A stretch of DNA of 64,000 nt from Halomonas sp. PR-M31 (lineage in GTDB: Bacteria > Pseudomonadota > Gammaproteobacteria > Pseudomonadales > Halomonadaceae), in assembly GCF_001039575.1 (NCBI RefSeq), contig NZ_JIBT01000006.1, positions 60,152 to 124,151 of the forward strand, read 5' to 3'. Both the position numbers and the translations under genes were made by a program. The notes under the pieces were generated by a model that was not told where the DNA came from, searched no databases, and was given only the letters and a program-made list of their open reading frames with translations. Of this stretch, positions 1 to 11,005 are shown piece after piece (position 1 is the stretch's first letter; every line of letters starts with the position of its first letter).

Positions 1-611
1 TCGTCTCGCCAGACTTTTTCGTTCTCCAGCATGATCTCGCTGATACGCATGTTGTGCTTACGACACATGGCCAGCAGTTCTTCCGCATTATTGAAATTGT
101 AGGGCAAGACCGTCGTATCCGTGTCCAGCTCCCCGGCCTGTGCCTGTTCGTCATTGATGACGAAGCCACCGCCTACGGAATAATAGGTATTGCGGTAAAG
201 CTCTTCGTTGTGACCATGGGCGATCAAACGCATGGCATTGGGATGATGAGGCAGATTCTCTTCGAGTAGCTGCATGTCTCGCGCCCAGACGAAAGCTACC
301 GCTAGCCGACCGTCCAACATCAGGGTCTGGGCCTCGAGAAGTTCTTCGATACAGGGATTGATGATGGCGGGATCGATGACGTCCGGACGCTCTCCCATCA
401 AACCCATGATGATGGCACGATCAGTGCCGTGCCCGATGCCCGTGGCGGACAACGACCCATAAAGCTGCACCTCGACGCGAGCCACTCGCTCGAGCATGTC
501 CCGTTCACGCAGCTCTTCGACGAAGTCGTGAGCTGCCCGCATCGGCCCCACGGTATGTGAACTGGACGGGCCGATACCGATCTTGAAAAGGTCGAATACG
601 CTGATAGCCAT
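1..611 (-). CDS. sdaA: L-serine ammonia-lyase, N-terminal part (runs off left edge)
   Basis: This is a single-chain, iron-sulfur L-serine deaminase that converts L-serine to pyruvate and ammonia in the cytoplasm. About 203 residues are present and the C-terminal part, which holds the cluster cysteines, lies beyond the left edge. The N-terminus matches the family closely: ISVFDLFKIGIGPSSSHTVG, then YGSLSATGIGHGTD and YYSVGGGF. The start at 611 was chosen because it gives the conserved N-terminus and is preceded by a GAGGAAA ribosome site. It is divergent from a LysR-type regulator at 868 across 256 bases, which suggests local control. Whether it is the sdaA or the sdaB paralogue cannot be decided from this fragment. 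Confidence 0.93.
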   Translation of the reverse strand, partial: MAISVFDLFKIGIGPSSSHTVGPMRAAHDFVEELRERDMLERVARVEVQLYGSLSATGIGHGTDRAIIMGLMGERPDVIDPAIINPCIEELLEAQTLMLDGRLAVAFVWARDMQLLEENLPHHPNAMRLIAHGHNEELYRNTYYSVGGGFVINDEQAQAGELDTDTTVLPYNFNNAEELLAMCRKHNMRISEIMLENEKVWRD

Positions 612-867
612 GATACTTTCCTCACCTTTGTCGCCGATGTACATCGGAAATCGAACCTGCAGAACAGGCTGACTGAGACAACTCGGCTAATTGTGGAATT
701 TAGTTCCAGCCTGCCCAGGTCAACGCGTTAAGGCAATCGAAAATAACTGACCAACAGTTTAGTATAGCTATAGTGAAAACGTCAGACGCTGGGCTCAATA
801 CCATTAGAAATTCAAATATGGGCATAAAAATGCGTGTTTCATTACTGCGCTTCACCACCGCTAAACC
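612..867. promoter_or_regulatory. Divergent promoter region between serine deaminase and LysR regulator
   Basis: This AT-richer gap separates two divergently transcribed genes, one of them a LysR-type regulator. That arrangement is the usual place for a LysR operator controlling both directions. I see AT-rich stretches around 730-830 but no single perfect palindrome that I would name as the operator. The regulatory role is inferred from the arrangement alone. Confidence 0.45.
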
Positions 868-1797
868 ATGAACCGTTCTCTCAATGGTCAAACCCATGCC
901 TGGCTAAAGGTTTTTGCGGTCAGCGCCCATCATCTCTCCTTCACCCGTGCCGCGGAGGAACTACACGTAACCACTGGGGCGGTGAGTCAACAGATCAAGC
1001 AGCTCGAAGAGCGCTTGGGATTCAAGTTGTTCCGTCGCTTGCCGCGCCAGCTGGAACTGACCGATGAAGGGCGCCGCTTGGCGGCGGTGGTCGATGAGGC
1101 CTATCAATCCGTGGGACAGGAAGTGCGTCGCTTGCGCAGCGGCGTCATGAGCGGCGTGCTGCGGCTGCGCTCGGTGCCCTCCTTTCTCGACAAATGGTTG
1201 ATGCCACGCCTGCCTCGGCTACAGGCTCGTTTTCCTGACATCGAGCTGCGTATCATTGCCGAAGACAGCAATATTTCGCTGCGGGCCGGTGAGTTCGATC
1301 TGGCGCTGGATCTCAACGATGGACGCTATCCCGGGTTTCATATTACGCCGTTGATGGACGAAGTAATCTTTCCGGTTTGCGCGCCTTCACTACTGCGCGG
1401 TAAACCGCCTCTCACTCGACCCGAAGATCTCGCCTGGTATCCTCTATTGCATGATGTTACCGCCTGGCGGGGTAGTCACGATTACGCGGAATGGGAGCAC
1501 TATCTAAATGCCATCAAGGCCCCACCGATCAATCTGCGTCGCGGCTATACCTTCAATCGCAACCAGCTGACCATTGATGCCGCCATCGCCGGCATGGGGG
1601 TGGCCATCGCACGGCGCACTCTGATCACCAACGAACTCAAGACCGGCGCGCTGATCGCCCCTCTTTCGCAGCGGGTCGCAACGGATAAACGCTATGGCAT
1701 CGTCTATTCTCAAGGCGCGTTGGACGATCGGCGAGTACGCGTCGTACACGATTGGCTGGTGGAAGAAGCCCAGCGCCACAGTGATTATCCGCACTAA
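868..1797 (+). CDS. LysR-type transcriptional regulator (GcvA/AmpR-like group)
   Basis: This 309-residue DNA-binding regulator has an N-terminal winged helix-turn-helix (about residues 10-70, with SFTRAAEELHVTTGAVSQQI and the LEERLGFKLFRR wing) followed by the LysR effector-binding domain. The phrase GAVSQQIKQLEE and the FRRLPRQLELTDEG block resemble the GcvA-like group, whose members often control glycine and serine metabolism. It is divergent from an L-serine ammonia-lyase, so serine deamination is the likely target. That link is inference from position. The ATG at 868 has only a weak ribosome site, but it places the helix-turn-helix at the normal distance from the N-terminus. Confidence 0.88.
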   Translation: MNRSLNGQTHAWLKVFAVSAHHLSFTRAAEELHVTTGAVSQQIKQLEERLGFKLFRRLPRQLELTDEGRRLAAVVDEAYQSVGQEVRRLRSGVMSGVLRLRSVPSFLDKWLMPRLPRLQARFPDIELRIIAEDSNISLRAGEFDLALDLNDGRYPGFHITPLMDEVIFPVCAPSLLRGKPPLTRPEDLAWYPLLHDVTAWRGSHDYAEWEHYLNAIKAPPINLRRGYTFNRNQLTIDAAIAGMGVAIARRTLITNELKTGALIAPLSQRVATDKRYGIVYSQGALDDRRVRVVHDWLVEEAQRHSDYPH

Positions 1798-1839
1798 GTA
1801 TTTAAAGAAGTTGTGCAGCGACTGGGGTAAAATAGCTCG

Positions 1840-1851
1840 CTAACTAGTTAG
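1840..1851. promoter_or_regulatory. Perfect 12-bp palindrome upstream of membrane protein
   Basis: CTAACTAGTTAG is a perfect palindrome 16 bases before the start of the membrane protein gene at 1868, just upstream of its AAAGGA ribosome site. It may be an operator overlapping the transcription start. A 12-base palindrome can also occur by chance in AT-rich DNA, so confidence is low. Confidence 0.25.
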
Positions 1852-1867
1852 TATCGAAAGGACTCGA

Positions 1868-2518
1868 ATGACCCCAACATCTTTTCCGGGCCAGATAGGC
1901 TTTCGCTTCCTGTGCCTACGTGGCATCACCTACATTCTTCTGGTCACCGCCGTGATGCAGGGCGTATTTTACGAAACCGCTTCCCGGGCCGGAGGTCGTT
2001 TCACAGAGTACGGCATTACTGAAATAGCGCAGTCGCTGTTTTTGCTGATGGCGATAGTATTGGCCATCGTTGCAAGGATGATCGATCGAACCCTTGTGTC
2101 TCAGGTGAGCTTGCTGCTGATTGGTTTACTGGGCGCATCGCTCATTCGAGAACAAGACACCTGGCTCGACAAGCATGTCTTCGATGGTGCCTGGCAAATG
2201 CTGGTTGGTTTACTCGCAATACCCATTTTATTCATGGTGATTCGCAAGCGAAAAACCTTTGCCCTTCAAATGGAACGCTTGGCCAATACCTTCGCTTTCG
2301 GCATGTTCGCTGCCGGTTTTCTAACGGTCTATGTCTTTTCCAGGCTTTTTGGCAGAAGCGAGATGTGGAAAGCCGTTCTCGGTGAGCACTACCTGCGTAT
2401 TTTCAAGGACGCAGTCGAAGAGACCGCCGAGCTGTTCGGCTATACCTTACTGCTGATCGCCATGTTCGAACTCGTGTTACTGATTCGTCGCTGGCAACGC
2501 GCGTCGGTAGCCCGTTGA
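1868..2518 (+). CDS. Uncharacterised integral membrane protein
   Basis: I do not recognise this 216-residue protein. It shows about five to six hydrophobic segments: near residues 15-35, 50-68, 78-92, 108-124, 140-160 and 190-207. The loop after the third segment is charged (REQDTWLDKHVFDGAWQM), and the acidic run DAVEETAEL precedes the last helix. The tail RRWQRASVAR is basic and probably cytoplasmic. The start ATG has a good AAAGGA ribosome site. It is a single-gene unit, with a palindrome before it and a strong terminator after it. No catalytic motif is visible, so no function is assigned. Confidence 0.75.
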   Translation: MTPTSFPGQIGFRFLCLRGITYILLVTAVMQGVFYETASRAGGRFTEYGITEIAQSLFLLMAIVLAIVARMIDRTLVSQVSLLLIGLLGASLIREQDTWLDKHVFDGAWQMLVGLLAIPILFMVIRKRKTFALQMERLANTFAFGMFAAGFLTVYVFSRLFGRSEMWKAVLGEHYLRIFKDAVEETAELFGYTLLLIAMFELVLLIRRWQRASVAR

Positions 2519-2570
2519 CGTTTTGAACGGTTTTGCTGTCCTTGACATGAAAAGCCAATGGCAGCACCAA

Positions 2571-2611
2571 CGACACCGCCCGCGGTTTTATCCGCGGGCG
2601 GTGTCGTTTTA
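2571..2611 (+). terminator. Strong rho-independent terminator after membrane protein
   Basis: A 14-bp perfect GC-rich stem (GACACCGCCCGCGG at 2572-2585 pairing with 2592-2605) closes a six-base TTTTAT loop. On the plus strand it is followed by GTTTTAT, so it terminates the gene ending at 2518. On the minus strand it is followed by GTTGGTG, a poor U tract, so it is a weaker candidate for ending rpoD (last base 2657). Confidence 0.9.
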
Positions 2612-2656
2612 TATCCACTTCAAGCCCTGAATTCAGAAGTCTGTGCTCTTTTTAAC

Positions 2657-4510
<1,854 letters not shown>

Positions 4511-4571
4511 AGAGACCCTATCTCGACGAAGAGGAATGAAACACCCGGATGAACCAATAGCCAGAATTCGA

Positions 4572-4595
4572 TTAGCCGCGAATTATAGCGGCTAA
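4572..4595 (-). promoter_or_regulatory. Hairpin with TATAAT loop between dnaG and rpoD
   Basis: The arms TTAGCCGC (4572-4579) and GCGGCTAA (4588-4595) form a perfect 8-bp inverted repeat around an 8-base loop. Read on the minus strand, the loop contains TATAAT (4582-4587), a consensus -10 element, 72-77 bases before the rpoD start codon. I find no good -35 at 17 bases, so the element may be a processing or attenuation hairpin, an rpoD promoter, or both. Confidence 0.4.
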
Positions 4596-4709
4596 CATAA
4601 CCAGCCCACCAGTATCCTGTTTGCACCTTCATCCAGGTGTGTTAATTTGATCAGTTGCGTTTATCAATATTGCCTTTAGATGGTGGCGATCAAGCATAAT
4701 TCAACCCAT

Positions 4710-6563
4710 TCAATGCTCGCCTGCATCGTTACCTTTCAGCAGCATCAACAATTTCATCAAACGCTGTTTCTCTTCCCTGGATAGTTTCTCGCCGTCCTTT
4801 TCCCTGGCCAGCAATGTGTCATATTCATTTTGCGGAGAACTGCGGTATAAATGCCGCTTGAAGTACTCGATCAGTCCATCCAGCTCCGCTGCCCTGGCAG
4901 CTTTCGGTATCAACAGTTCGCGTTGCGCCAATGTTTCCAGACGGCTGCCTTCATGAGTCCCGTGAAAATGCGCGAGCAAGACTTGAGAGCTACGATACCG
5001 CCCTGCTCGCAGTAATCGGATCACCTCACAGCATAGCGCACCATCGTCTTTGTCGATGCACCAGTCCAACGTATCCGGCAAACGCTCTACCAATTCTGGC
5101 TCATATAACAACAACTGCAAGGTGCGGGCCATGAGACTCAGCGGCCCATTACGTTCACGTTGTCGCCCAGTCGCCGAGGATGCACTGGCCTGGGACTCAT
5201 GAGAAGTGCCCGTAGCCGACGCTTTCATGTCACTCAGAGCCTGCTTCCTGGGTGTTTCCTTAGCCTCTAGAAGCGCTTGAAAACGACTCTGTTCGACGCC
5301 GGTCCGGTTGGAGAGTTCTCGCAACAACAATGACTTGAGAACACCCTCCGGAAGCTGACCCAAGGAGGTGAGCACGCGACTGACGAAACGCTCACGATCT
5401 TCGACCTGCTGCAAGTTGCGCCCTTTTGCGGCCTGATCGAACAGAAACTCCGACAAGGGGCTGGCACAGGTGATGCGATCGTTGAAAGCGTCAGAACCTT
5501 CGCGTCGAACAAGCGTATCCGGGTCTTCTCCTTCCGGTAGAAACAGGAAACGTGCCTGGCGACCGTCGATCATCTGAGGCAATACCGTGTCCAGTGCGCG
5601 CAGTGCCGCCTGCCGTCCCGCATTGTCGCCATCGAAACAGAACACGACTTCATTGACCAGTCGAAACAGACGCTTGAGATGCTCTTCGCTGGTAGAGGTG
5701 CCCAAGGTCGCTACCGCATTGCGGATACCGAACTGCGCTAGGGCCACCACATCCATGTACCCTTCGACGATCACCAAGCGCTCGAGCTGCCGGTTGGCCT
5801 TACGCGCCTCATAAAGACCGTAAAGCTCTCGTCCCTTATGAAAAACCGGCGTTTCCGGAGAGTTGAGATACTTGGGTTTGGCATCTCCCAGTACGCGGCC
5901 GCCAAACGCAATCGTGCGCCCCTTGAAATCCCTGATCGGAAACATCACCCGATCGCGAAAACGATCGTAGCTGCGCCCGCTATCTTCATGCTGTACCAGC
6001 AGGCCATATTCAACCTGCACTGTTTCGGAAACACCCTGTCCTACAAGATGCCGCTTGAGCGCATCCCAGGCAGACGGCGCATAGCCTACGCCAAAATCCT
6101 TGAGCACATCCTGTGATAGCCCGCGCTGCTCCAGATAGGAGCGCGCCTCCTTGCCTTCCGCCATGGGCAAACGCTCACGAAAAAAGCTTGCCGCCAACTC
6201 GAGCAGATTGACGCCTTCCTTGCGCTTCTTCTCGCGCTCTTGAACCCGAGGATCGTCGGCGCCCTCTCGGGGAACCTCGAGCCCCAGGCGGGACGCGAGC
6301 TGTTCCACTGCCTCGGGAAAAGGCAAATTGTCGTACTCCATCAGAAAGCGCAGGGCATTACCGCCTACCCCACAGCCAAAACAGTGATAGAACTGTTTGT
6401 CTTGACTGACAGAGAACGACGGTGATTTTTCCTGGTGAAAAGGACAGAGCCCGGTGTAGTTACGGCCTGACTTTTTCAACTGCACCCGATCACTCACGAC
6501 CTCGACCACGTCGATACGGGCAAGTAGATCGTCGATGAAGCTTTGAGGAATCTGGCCAGCCAT
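4710..6563 (-). CDS. dnaG: DNA primase DnaG
   Basis: This enzyme synthesises RNA primers at the replication fork and works with the DnaB helicase, which is also in this window at 47008. It has 617 residues. The zinc-binding domain has C40, H43, C61 and C64 (LCPFHQEKSPSF and YHCFGCG). The TOPRIM core shows LVIVEGYMDVVALAQFG and the metal-binding CFDGDNAGRQ. The C-terminal region is the helicase-interaction domain. I chose the start at 6563 because it gives the conserved MAGQIPQSFIDDLLARIDVV. An in-frame upstream extension to 6656 has no family resemblance. No clear ribosome site precedes 6563, which may mean low translation efficiency, a known feature of dnaG in this operon. Confidence 0.98.
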   Translation of the reverse strand: MAGQIPQSFIDDLLARIDVVEVVSDRVQLKKSGRNYTGLCPFHQEKSPSFSVSQDKQFYHCFGCGVGGNALRFLMEYDNLPFPEAVEQLASRLGLEVPREGADDPRVQEREKKRKEGVNLLELAASFFRERLPMAEGKEARSYLEQRGLSQDVLKDFGVGYAPSAWDALKRHLVGQGVSETVQVEYGLLVQHEDSGRSYDRFRDRVMFPIRDFKGRTIAFGGRVLGDAKPKYLNSPETPVFHKGRELYGLYEARKANRQLERLVIVEGYMDVVALAQFGIRNAVATLGTSTSEEHLKRLFRLVNEVVFCFDGDNAGRQAALRALDTVLPQMIDGRQARFLFLPEGEDPDTLVRREGSDAFNDRITCASPLSEFLFDQAAKGRNLQQVEDRERFVSRVLTSLGQLPEGVLKSLLLRELSNRTGVEQSRFQALLEAKETPRKQALSDMKASATGTSHESQASASSATGRQRERNGPLSLMARTLQLLLYEPELVERLPDTLDWCIDKDDGALCCEVIRLLRAGRYRSSQVLLAHFHGTHEGSRLETLAQRELLIPKAARAAELDGLIEYFKRHLYRSSPQNEYDTLLAREKDGEKLSREEKQRLMKLLMLLKGNDAGEH

Positions 6564-6689
6564 AGGCTTAGGAGAACCCGAAAGGCGTGAAAAGGGAGGC
6601 GTGAAAAAAGCGTACTTACAAAAACAAACGGCCACCGAATGGTAGCCGCTTGGCATCCCTCTGAGGTAGCAAGCTACCCCCAGTACGGA

Positions 6690-6905
6690 TCAATACATCC
6701 GTTCGAAACGCTTACGCTCACGCTGCAGCTTCTTCGCGTGACGCTTGACCGCTGCCGCCGCTTTACGCTTGCGTACCGCAGTCGGCTTTTCGTAGTTCTC
6801 GCGACGACGTACTTCAGACAGTACACCGGCTTTCTCGCAGGAACGCTTGAAACGGCGCAAAGCGACGTCGAACGGCTCGTTATCGCGTACTTTGACAGAA
6901 GGCAT
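6690..6905 (-). CDS. rpsU: 30S ribosomal protein S21
   Basis: This is a 71-residue, highly basic small-subunit protein that is involved in initiation complex formation. The sequence [20 protein letters not shown] and the C-terminus ERKRFERMY are diagnostic. A strong AGGTGAG ribosome site precedes the ATG at 6905. It is the first gene of the rpsU-dnaG-rpoD macromolecular synthesis operon, linking translation, replication and transcription. It is divergent from tsaD. Confidence 0.99.
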   Translation of the reverse strand: MPSVKVRDNEPFDVALRRFKRSCEKAGVLSEVRRRENYEKPTAVRKRKAAAAVKRHAKKLQRERKRFERMY

Positions 6906-7178
6906 TAAGCACTCACCTACCTTGAAATCATGAGTTCGGTTTGACGTGCATCAGTTGGGCGCCGCTTGACATTATATGTTCTCGACTACCGAAGCAGCAG
7001 ACGACAAATACAGATGCAAAGAATGATACATCGACACCGGGATACACGACCCAGTTTTGCAGAGCAGAGTATTTTAGTCCTCGCCATGATGCTTTGCAAA
7101 TCGATTTGCCCACACCCCTGCCGGCTGCAGTCCAAAAGCCGTACCATAGGCGTTTTCAAGAACCTAAGAGCCAACACG

Positions 7179-8210
7179 ATGCGCGTACTGGGGATCGAGA
7201 CCTCCTGCGACGAAACCGGTGTCGCACTTTTTGATACGGATCACGGACTACTAGCGGATGCTCTTTACAGCCAGATCGTTATGCACGCCGACTATGGCGG
7301 CGTGGTTCCTGAGCTGGCCTCCCGGGATCATACCCGCAAACTGCTGCCCTTGGTTCAGCAAGTGCTCGATGAGGCAGGGCTCGCTCGACGCGATCTCGAC
7401 GGCATTGCCTATACTGCCGGGCCCGGTCTGGTTGGCGCCCTGATGGTTGGCGCATCCACGGCTCACGGCATGGCCAAAGCCCTATCCATTCCGGTACTCG
7501 GGGTGCATCACATGGAAGGACACCTGCTCGCCCCCATGCTCGAAGATGAACCGCCCGAGTTCCCCTTCGTCGCGCTGCTAGTGTCCGGCGGCCACACCCA
7601 GCTGGTGGCAGTGCAAGGTCTGGGTCAGTATCGATTGCTGGGCGAGTCCGTGGATGACGCCGCCGGCGAAGCCTTCGACAAGGCTGCCAAGATGCTCGAG
7701 CTTGCCTATCCGGGTGGCCCGGAGGTAGCGCGTCTCGCTCAGCAAGGCGATCCGAAACGCTTCCGCTTCCCGCGCCCGATGACCGATCGCCCTGGGCTCG
7801 ATTTCAGCTTCTCCGGCCTCAAGACTCACACTCTCACCACCGTCAATGGCCTGCGCAGTATCGGCGAACTCAATGAACAAGGGCGTGCAGACGTTGCCCG
7901 CGCCTTTGAAGATGCGGTCGTGGATACGCTGGTCATCAAGTGTCGGCGCGCGCTGGATCAGACGGGGCTTAAGCGCCTGGTGGTAGCCGGCGGCGTCAGC
8001 GCCAATACGCGACTGCGCGAACGCCTGGCCATCGAAGTAGGCAAGCGCGGCGCTCGGGCCTACTATCCGCGCGGACGTTTTTGTACCGACAACGGGGCAA
8101 TGATCGCCTATGTGGGCGCGCAGCGCCTGCTGGCGGGAGAACGTGACGACTCTGCCATGAAAGCGGTACCCCGTTGGCCGCTGGATAGCCTAGCAGTCCC
8201 GGCTGCTTGA
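7179..8210 (+). CDS. tsaD: tRNA N6-adenosine threonylcarbamoyltransferase TsaD
   Basis: This is the catalytic subunit that transfers the threonylcarbamoyl group to A37 of ANN-reading tRNAs, acting with TsaB and TsaE. It has 343 residues of the ASKHA fold. [19 protein letters not shown] is the canonical N-terminus, and the iron-binding [10 protein letters not shown] places H111 and H115 exactly as in the E. coli enzyme. A longer in-frame extension upstream to 6966 is rejected because it lacks family similarity. It is divergent from rpsU across 273 bases, a common arrangement in gammaproteobacteria. Confidence 0.98.
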   Translation: MRVLGIETSCDETGVALFDTDHGLLADALYSQIVMHADYGGVVPELASRDHTRKLLPLVQQVLDEAGLARRDLDGIAYTAGPGLVGALMVGASTAHGMAKALSIPVLGVHHMEGHLLAPMLEDEPPEFPFVALLVSGGHTQLVAVQGLGQYRLLGESVDDAAGEAFDKAAKMLELAYPGGPEVARLAQQGDPKRFRFPRPMTDRPGLDFSFSGLKTHTLTTVNGLRSIGELNEQGRADVARAFEDAVVDTLVIKCRRALDQTGLKRLVVAGGVSANTRLRERLAIEVGKRGARAYYPRGRFCTDNGAMIAYVGAQRLLAGERDDSAMKAVPRWPLDSLAVPAA

Positions 8211-8271
8211 TCGCACAAAAACCAGGTTTTATCTGAAAAGTCAGCGAGCGCAGGTACTTTTCGGGCAAAGC

Positions 8272-8886
8272 CTAGCCGCCCGGGAATCTCGGTTCACTCC
8301 CCTCCCCCAGCCGCTGAATGTTCCAGACATGGCGCACCAGCACCAGCAGCGTGAAAGCGATGATGACCCATACATAGTCGTGAGCAAGCCAGACGCTTGC
8401 CAAGGGCGCCAGGGCAGCGCTGGCAAGGGAGGCGATCGCGGCGGTACGCACCCGCCAGGCAAGCAGTGTCCAGCAGGCGGCGCATATCAGGGCCACCGGG
8501 GGTGTCAGTACCAGCAGCACGCCGAAGGCGCTGGCGACCGCCTTGCCTCCCCGGAAACGATGCCAGACAGGATAGCTATGCCCTAGTAGCACGCTGAAAC
8601 CCACCAGCCCCTGAACCCAGATCGGCAGCCCGCTGTTCTTGGCCAACCATAATGCCGGCATGCCCTTGAGGGCATCGAAGGCCAGTGTCGCCAGCGCCAG
8701 TCGCTTGCCATACAGTCGCAGCACATTGGAAAATCCCGGGTTGCGAGAGCCTCTCAAGCGCGGGTCTGTGACGCCTGCCAGACGGCATAGCCATACTGCC
8801 CCCAGACAGGCAGCACAGAGATAGCCCATTGCCATTAAAAAGATGGCCTGCAGCGCGGCAGACGTAGCAAGCGAGGAAAACGACAT
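8272..8886 (-). CDS. plsY: Glycerol-3-phosphate acyltransferase PlsY
   Basis: This inner-membrane enzyme transfers an acyl group from acyl-phosphate to glycerol-3-phosphate, the first step of phospholipid synthesis with PlsX. It has 204 residues and about five membrane helices. The cytosolic motifs are present: GSRNPGFSNVLRLYGKR (usually GSGNxGxTNVLR), then GHSYPVWHRFRGGKAVAS. The first motif has Arg where Gly is common and Phe-Ser for Ala-Thr, so it is a slightly divergent member. It is convergent with tsaD and divergent from folB. Confidence 0.94.
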   Translation of the reverse strand: MSFSSLATSAALQAIFLMAMGYLCAACLGAVWLCRLAGVTDPRLRGSRNPGFSNVLRLYGKRLALATLAFDALKGMPALWLAKNSGLPIWVQGLVGFSVLLGHSYPVWHRFRGGKAVASAFGVLLVLTPPVALICAACWTLLAWRVRTAAIASLASAALAPLASVWLAHDYVWVIIAFTLLVLVRHVWNIQRLGEGSEPRFPGG

Positions 8887-8971
8887 AAGATCTTCGCTAA
8901 CAAAGCGGAATCATGATTCTGCCAGCTCGCTGCCGTAGAATCGAAAAATCATACATTTTCAGGGAAGCGTC

Positions 8972-9325
8972 ATGGATTGCGTGCTGATCGAGGGATTGCG
9001 GGTCGAGACCGTCATTGGAGCCTACGACTGGGAGCGCAGCATTCGTCAGCTTCTGGTGCTGGATCTGGAACTGGCAACCGACATCCGCCCTGCTGCAGAA
9101 AACGACGACCTGTCCAAGGCTCTGGACTATGCGGCCATCAGCACTCGCATCGATGAGTTCGCCAGGGCCAGTCATTTCGAACTGGTGGAAACCTTCGCCG
9201 AGCGGCTGGCTGCCCTGTTGCGTCAGGAGTTCAACATCTCCTGGCTGCGCCTGACCCTACGCAAGCCTGGCGCCGTAAGCCAAGCCACCGCCGTCGGGGT
9301 ACGTATCGAGCGCGGCCAGCGCTAA
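8972..9325 (+). CDS. folB: Dihydroneopterin aldolase
   Basis: This folate-pathway enzyme cleaves 7,8-dihydroneopterin to 6-hydroxymethyl-7,8-dihydropterin and glycolaldehyde. It has 117 residues. The N-terminal IEGLRVETVIGAYDWER and the central LDYAAISTRI, ELVETFAERLA and LRKPGA motifs are all typical. A GGGAAG ribosome site precedes the ATG. Its stop codon overlaps the start of folK by one base, so the two consecutive folate steps are translationally coupled. Confidence 0.96.
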   Translation: MDCVLIEGLRVETVIGAYDWERSIRQLLVLDLELATDIRPAAENDDLSKALDYAAISTRIDEFARASHFELVETFAERLAALLRQEFNISWLRLTLRKPGAVSQATAVGVRIERGQR

Positions 9326-9854
9326 TGGCGCAAGTCATCGTTGGCATCGGCAGCCATGTCGATCGAGAACATCACATCAAGACCTGCCTGGACGCCCTGG
9401 AAGCCGAGTTCGGCGAGTTGCGTATTTCCCGAATTTTCAGCGGCCAGTTCGAAATCACGTCTGAAGACGACTACATGGCCACCGAAGCGCGCCATGCTGT
9501 CCATAATCTGGTGGTGCCTTCGAAAGCCAGGCTTCCGTCGGCGATTTGAAAGCGTGGTGCAAGAACGTGGAGCGGACCAATGGCCGAACCGATAAAGGCC
9601 CGGTGACCCTGGATATCGATCTACTCAGCGTGGGCGACCTTGCTGGTGTCATCGATGGAGTAAGCTTACCCCATGAGGATATTCTACGCCGCGCCTTCGT
9701 GCTCAAGCCGCTGGCGGAACTGCTGCCTCGGGAGTGCCACCCGGTTACCGGCCAACGCTATGCCGAGCTTTGGGCCCACTTCCACTCAGGAGATCAGTGC
9801 CTACGTCCGGTGGACTTCAGCTGGCGGGGAAGCGTAATTTCCAGGGCGAACTAG
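9325..9854 (+). pseudogene. folK: 2-amino-4-hydroxy-6-hydroxymethyldihydropteridine pyrophosphokinase, frameshifted
   Basis: FolK transfers pyrophosphate from ATP to the product of FolB. Here the reading frame breaks. Residues from 9325 read MAQVIVGIGSHVDREHHIKT through HAVHNLVV (to 9516), then terminate at 9547-9549. The rest continues in another frame as FESQASVGDLKAWCKNVERT and GPVTLDIDLLSVGDL, to the stop at 9852-9854. Adding one base around 9513-9518 (GTGGTGCC to GTGGTGGCC) restores a single protein of about 176 residues reading NLVVAFESQAS. The span is 530 bases, one short of a multiple of three. No other defect is seen, so a sequencing error is more likely than decay. Many relatives keep a second folK elsewhere, so real loss is possible. 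Confidence 0.85.
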
Positions 9855-9876
9855 AGCGGCAGGTTTGAAGCCATCG

Positions 9877-10956
9877 TCAATCCGCCTCGTTCGAGCTTGC
9901 ACCTCTCTCCTTTACAAGCTGCGCCATCAGCTCCGCTGCGGGCAGCTCCCGGGCCAAGGGTGCGCCTTGTCCGGCCCACTGGGCGGCAAATTCATGGTTC
10001 CCGTGCTTGGTGGCGGCCGCATTGAGCCGCTTGGTCGCGTCATAGGCGACCGGATAGTCCGCGGGAGACGGACTGCCCTCTGCTTCACCGAACGAGATCA
10101 GACGATTGGTCATGCCCCGGGCGGCTCGCCCGGATAGAACCCTGGTCAGGTGTGTCTGTGTGGCTCGTTCGCTTTTCAGGTTCTCGCGATAGGCGTCATT
10201 CGCCGAGGACTCCGGGCACAAGACGAACGCCGTGCCAAGCTGGGCGGCCGCCGCACCGAGTTCCAGCACGGATTTCACGCCCTGACCATCCATGATGCCG
10301 CCTGCGGCGATAACAGGGAGCCTCGTGTGCTGCAACAGCAGACGCACAAGCACCATCGTGCTCAGGCCCTCGTCCGTTGCCTTGGGATCGAACATGCCTC
10401 GATGCCCGCCGGCCTCGATACCCTGGGCCACGATGGCATCGATTCCTGCTTCTTCTATTCTTCTGGCCTCATGAAGACAGGTGGCCGTTGCCATCATGTA
10501 GATACCTGCCTCGCGCAGTGCGTCGATACGCTCGCGTGAAGGCAGGCCGAAATGAAAGCTGACTACGGCGGGCTTGAGGTCGAGCAGCATCTCGAAGGTA
10601 TCGCTGTCCTCGAGAAAGGACGTGTAGATTTCATCGAGGGTGTCGGGTACTTCCGCGCCGACCTCGGCGAACAGCGGCGCAAGATAGTGAAGCCAGGCAG
10701 CCTCGGCTTTCGCGTCTCGACGGGCTGGCGCATGACAGAACAGATTTACATTGAACGGTCGTTCAGTCAGCGCCCGGATCTCTTCGATCACCTGCCGGGC
10801 CTTGGCAGCGTTACTGGCCCCGATCCCCAGGGACCCCAGGCCACCGGCATTGGAAACCGCCGCCGCCAATGCAGGTGTGGCAACGCCCGCCATGGGTGCT
10901 TGAATGATGGGATGGCGGATACCCAAACGTTCGAGAAATTGACTGGAGGATTGCAT
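9877..10956 (-). CDS. Nitronate monooxygenase (class I, NMO/2-nitropropane dioxygenase family)
   Basis: This FMN-dependent TIM-barrel enzyme of 359 residues oxidises alkyl nitronates, such as propionate 3-nitronate, to aldehydes or semialdehydes plus nitrite or nitrate. The N-terminal [20 protein letters not shown], the [10 protein letters not shown] loop, the phosphate-binding GIEAGGHRG and the [11 protein letters not shown] strand are class features. I placed the start at 10956, where an AAAGGAG ribosome site lies at good spacing. The longer frame to 11220 overlaps cca and has no family similarity. It lies just downstream of cca with no evident functional link. It is convergent with folK. 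Confidence 0.9.
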   Translation of the reverse strand: MQSSSQFLERLGIRHPIIQAPMAGVATPALAAAVSNAGGLGSLGIGASNAAKARQVIEEIRALTERPFNVNLFCHAPARRDAKAEAAWLHYLAPLFAEVGAEVPDTLDEIYTSFLEDSDTFEMLLDLKPAVVSFHFGLPSRERIDALREAGIYMMATATCLHEARRIEEAGIDAIVAQGIEAGGHRGMFDPKATDEGLSTMVLVRLLLQHTRLPVIAAGGIMDGQGVKSVLELGAAAAQLGTAFVLCPESSANDAYRENLKSERATQTHLTRVLSGRAARGMTNRLISFGEAEGSPSPADYPVAYDATKRLNAAATKHGNHEFAAQWAGQGAPLARELPAAELMAQLVKERGASSNEAD

Positions 10957-11005
10957 GGCGACTCCTTTACTTCCGAAAAATGAACAAAAGCCTACCGGGA
11001 GTCCG

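Noticed and set aside
6966..7178. In-frame extension of tsaD upstream by 71 residues
   Set aside because: The extension has no family similarity and lies in the divergent promoter gap with rpsU. The ATG at 7179 gives the canonical N-terminus.
8211..8271. Possible terminator between tsaD and plsY
   Set aside because: AAAACC and GGTTTT flank only one base, so no stable hairpin can form.
9513..9518. Programmed ribosomal frameshift as cause of the folK, lptD, kinase and rlmB breaks
   Set aside because: None of the sites has a slippery heptamer with a downstream structure that I can see, and four unrelated genes would all need it. A single missing base is simpler.
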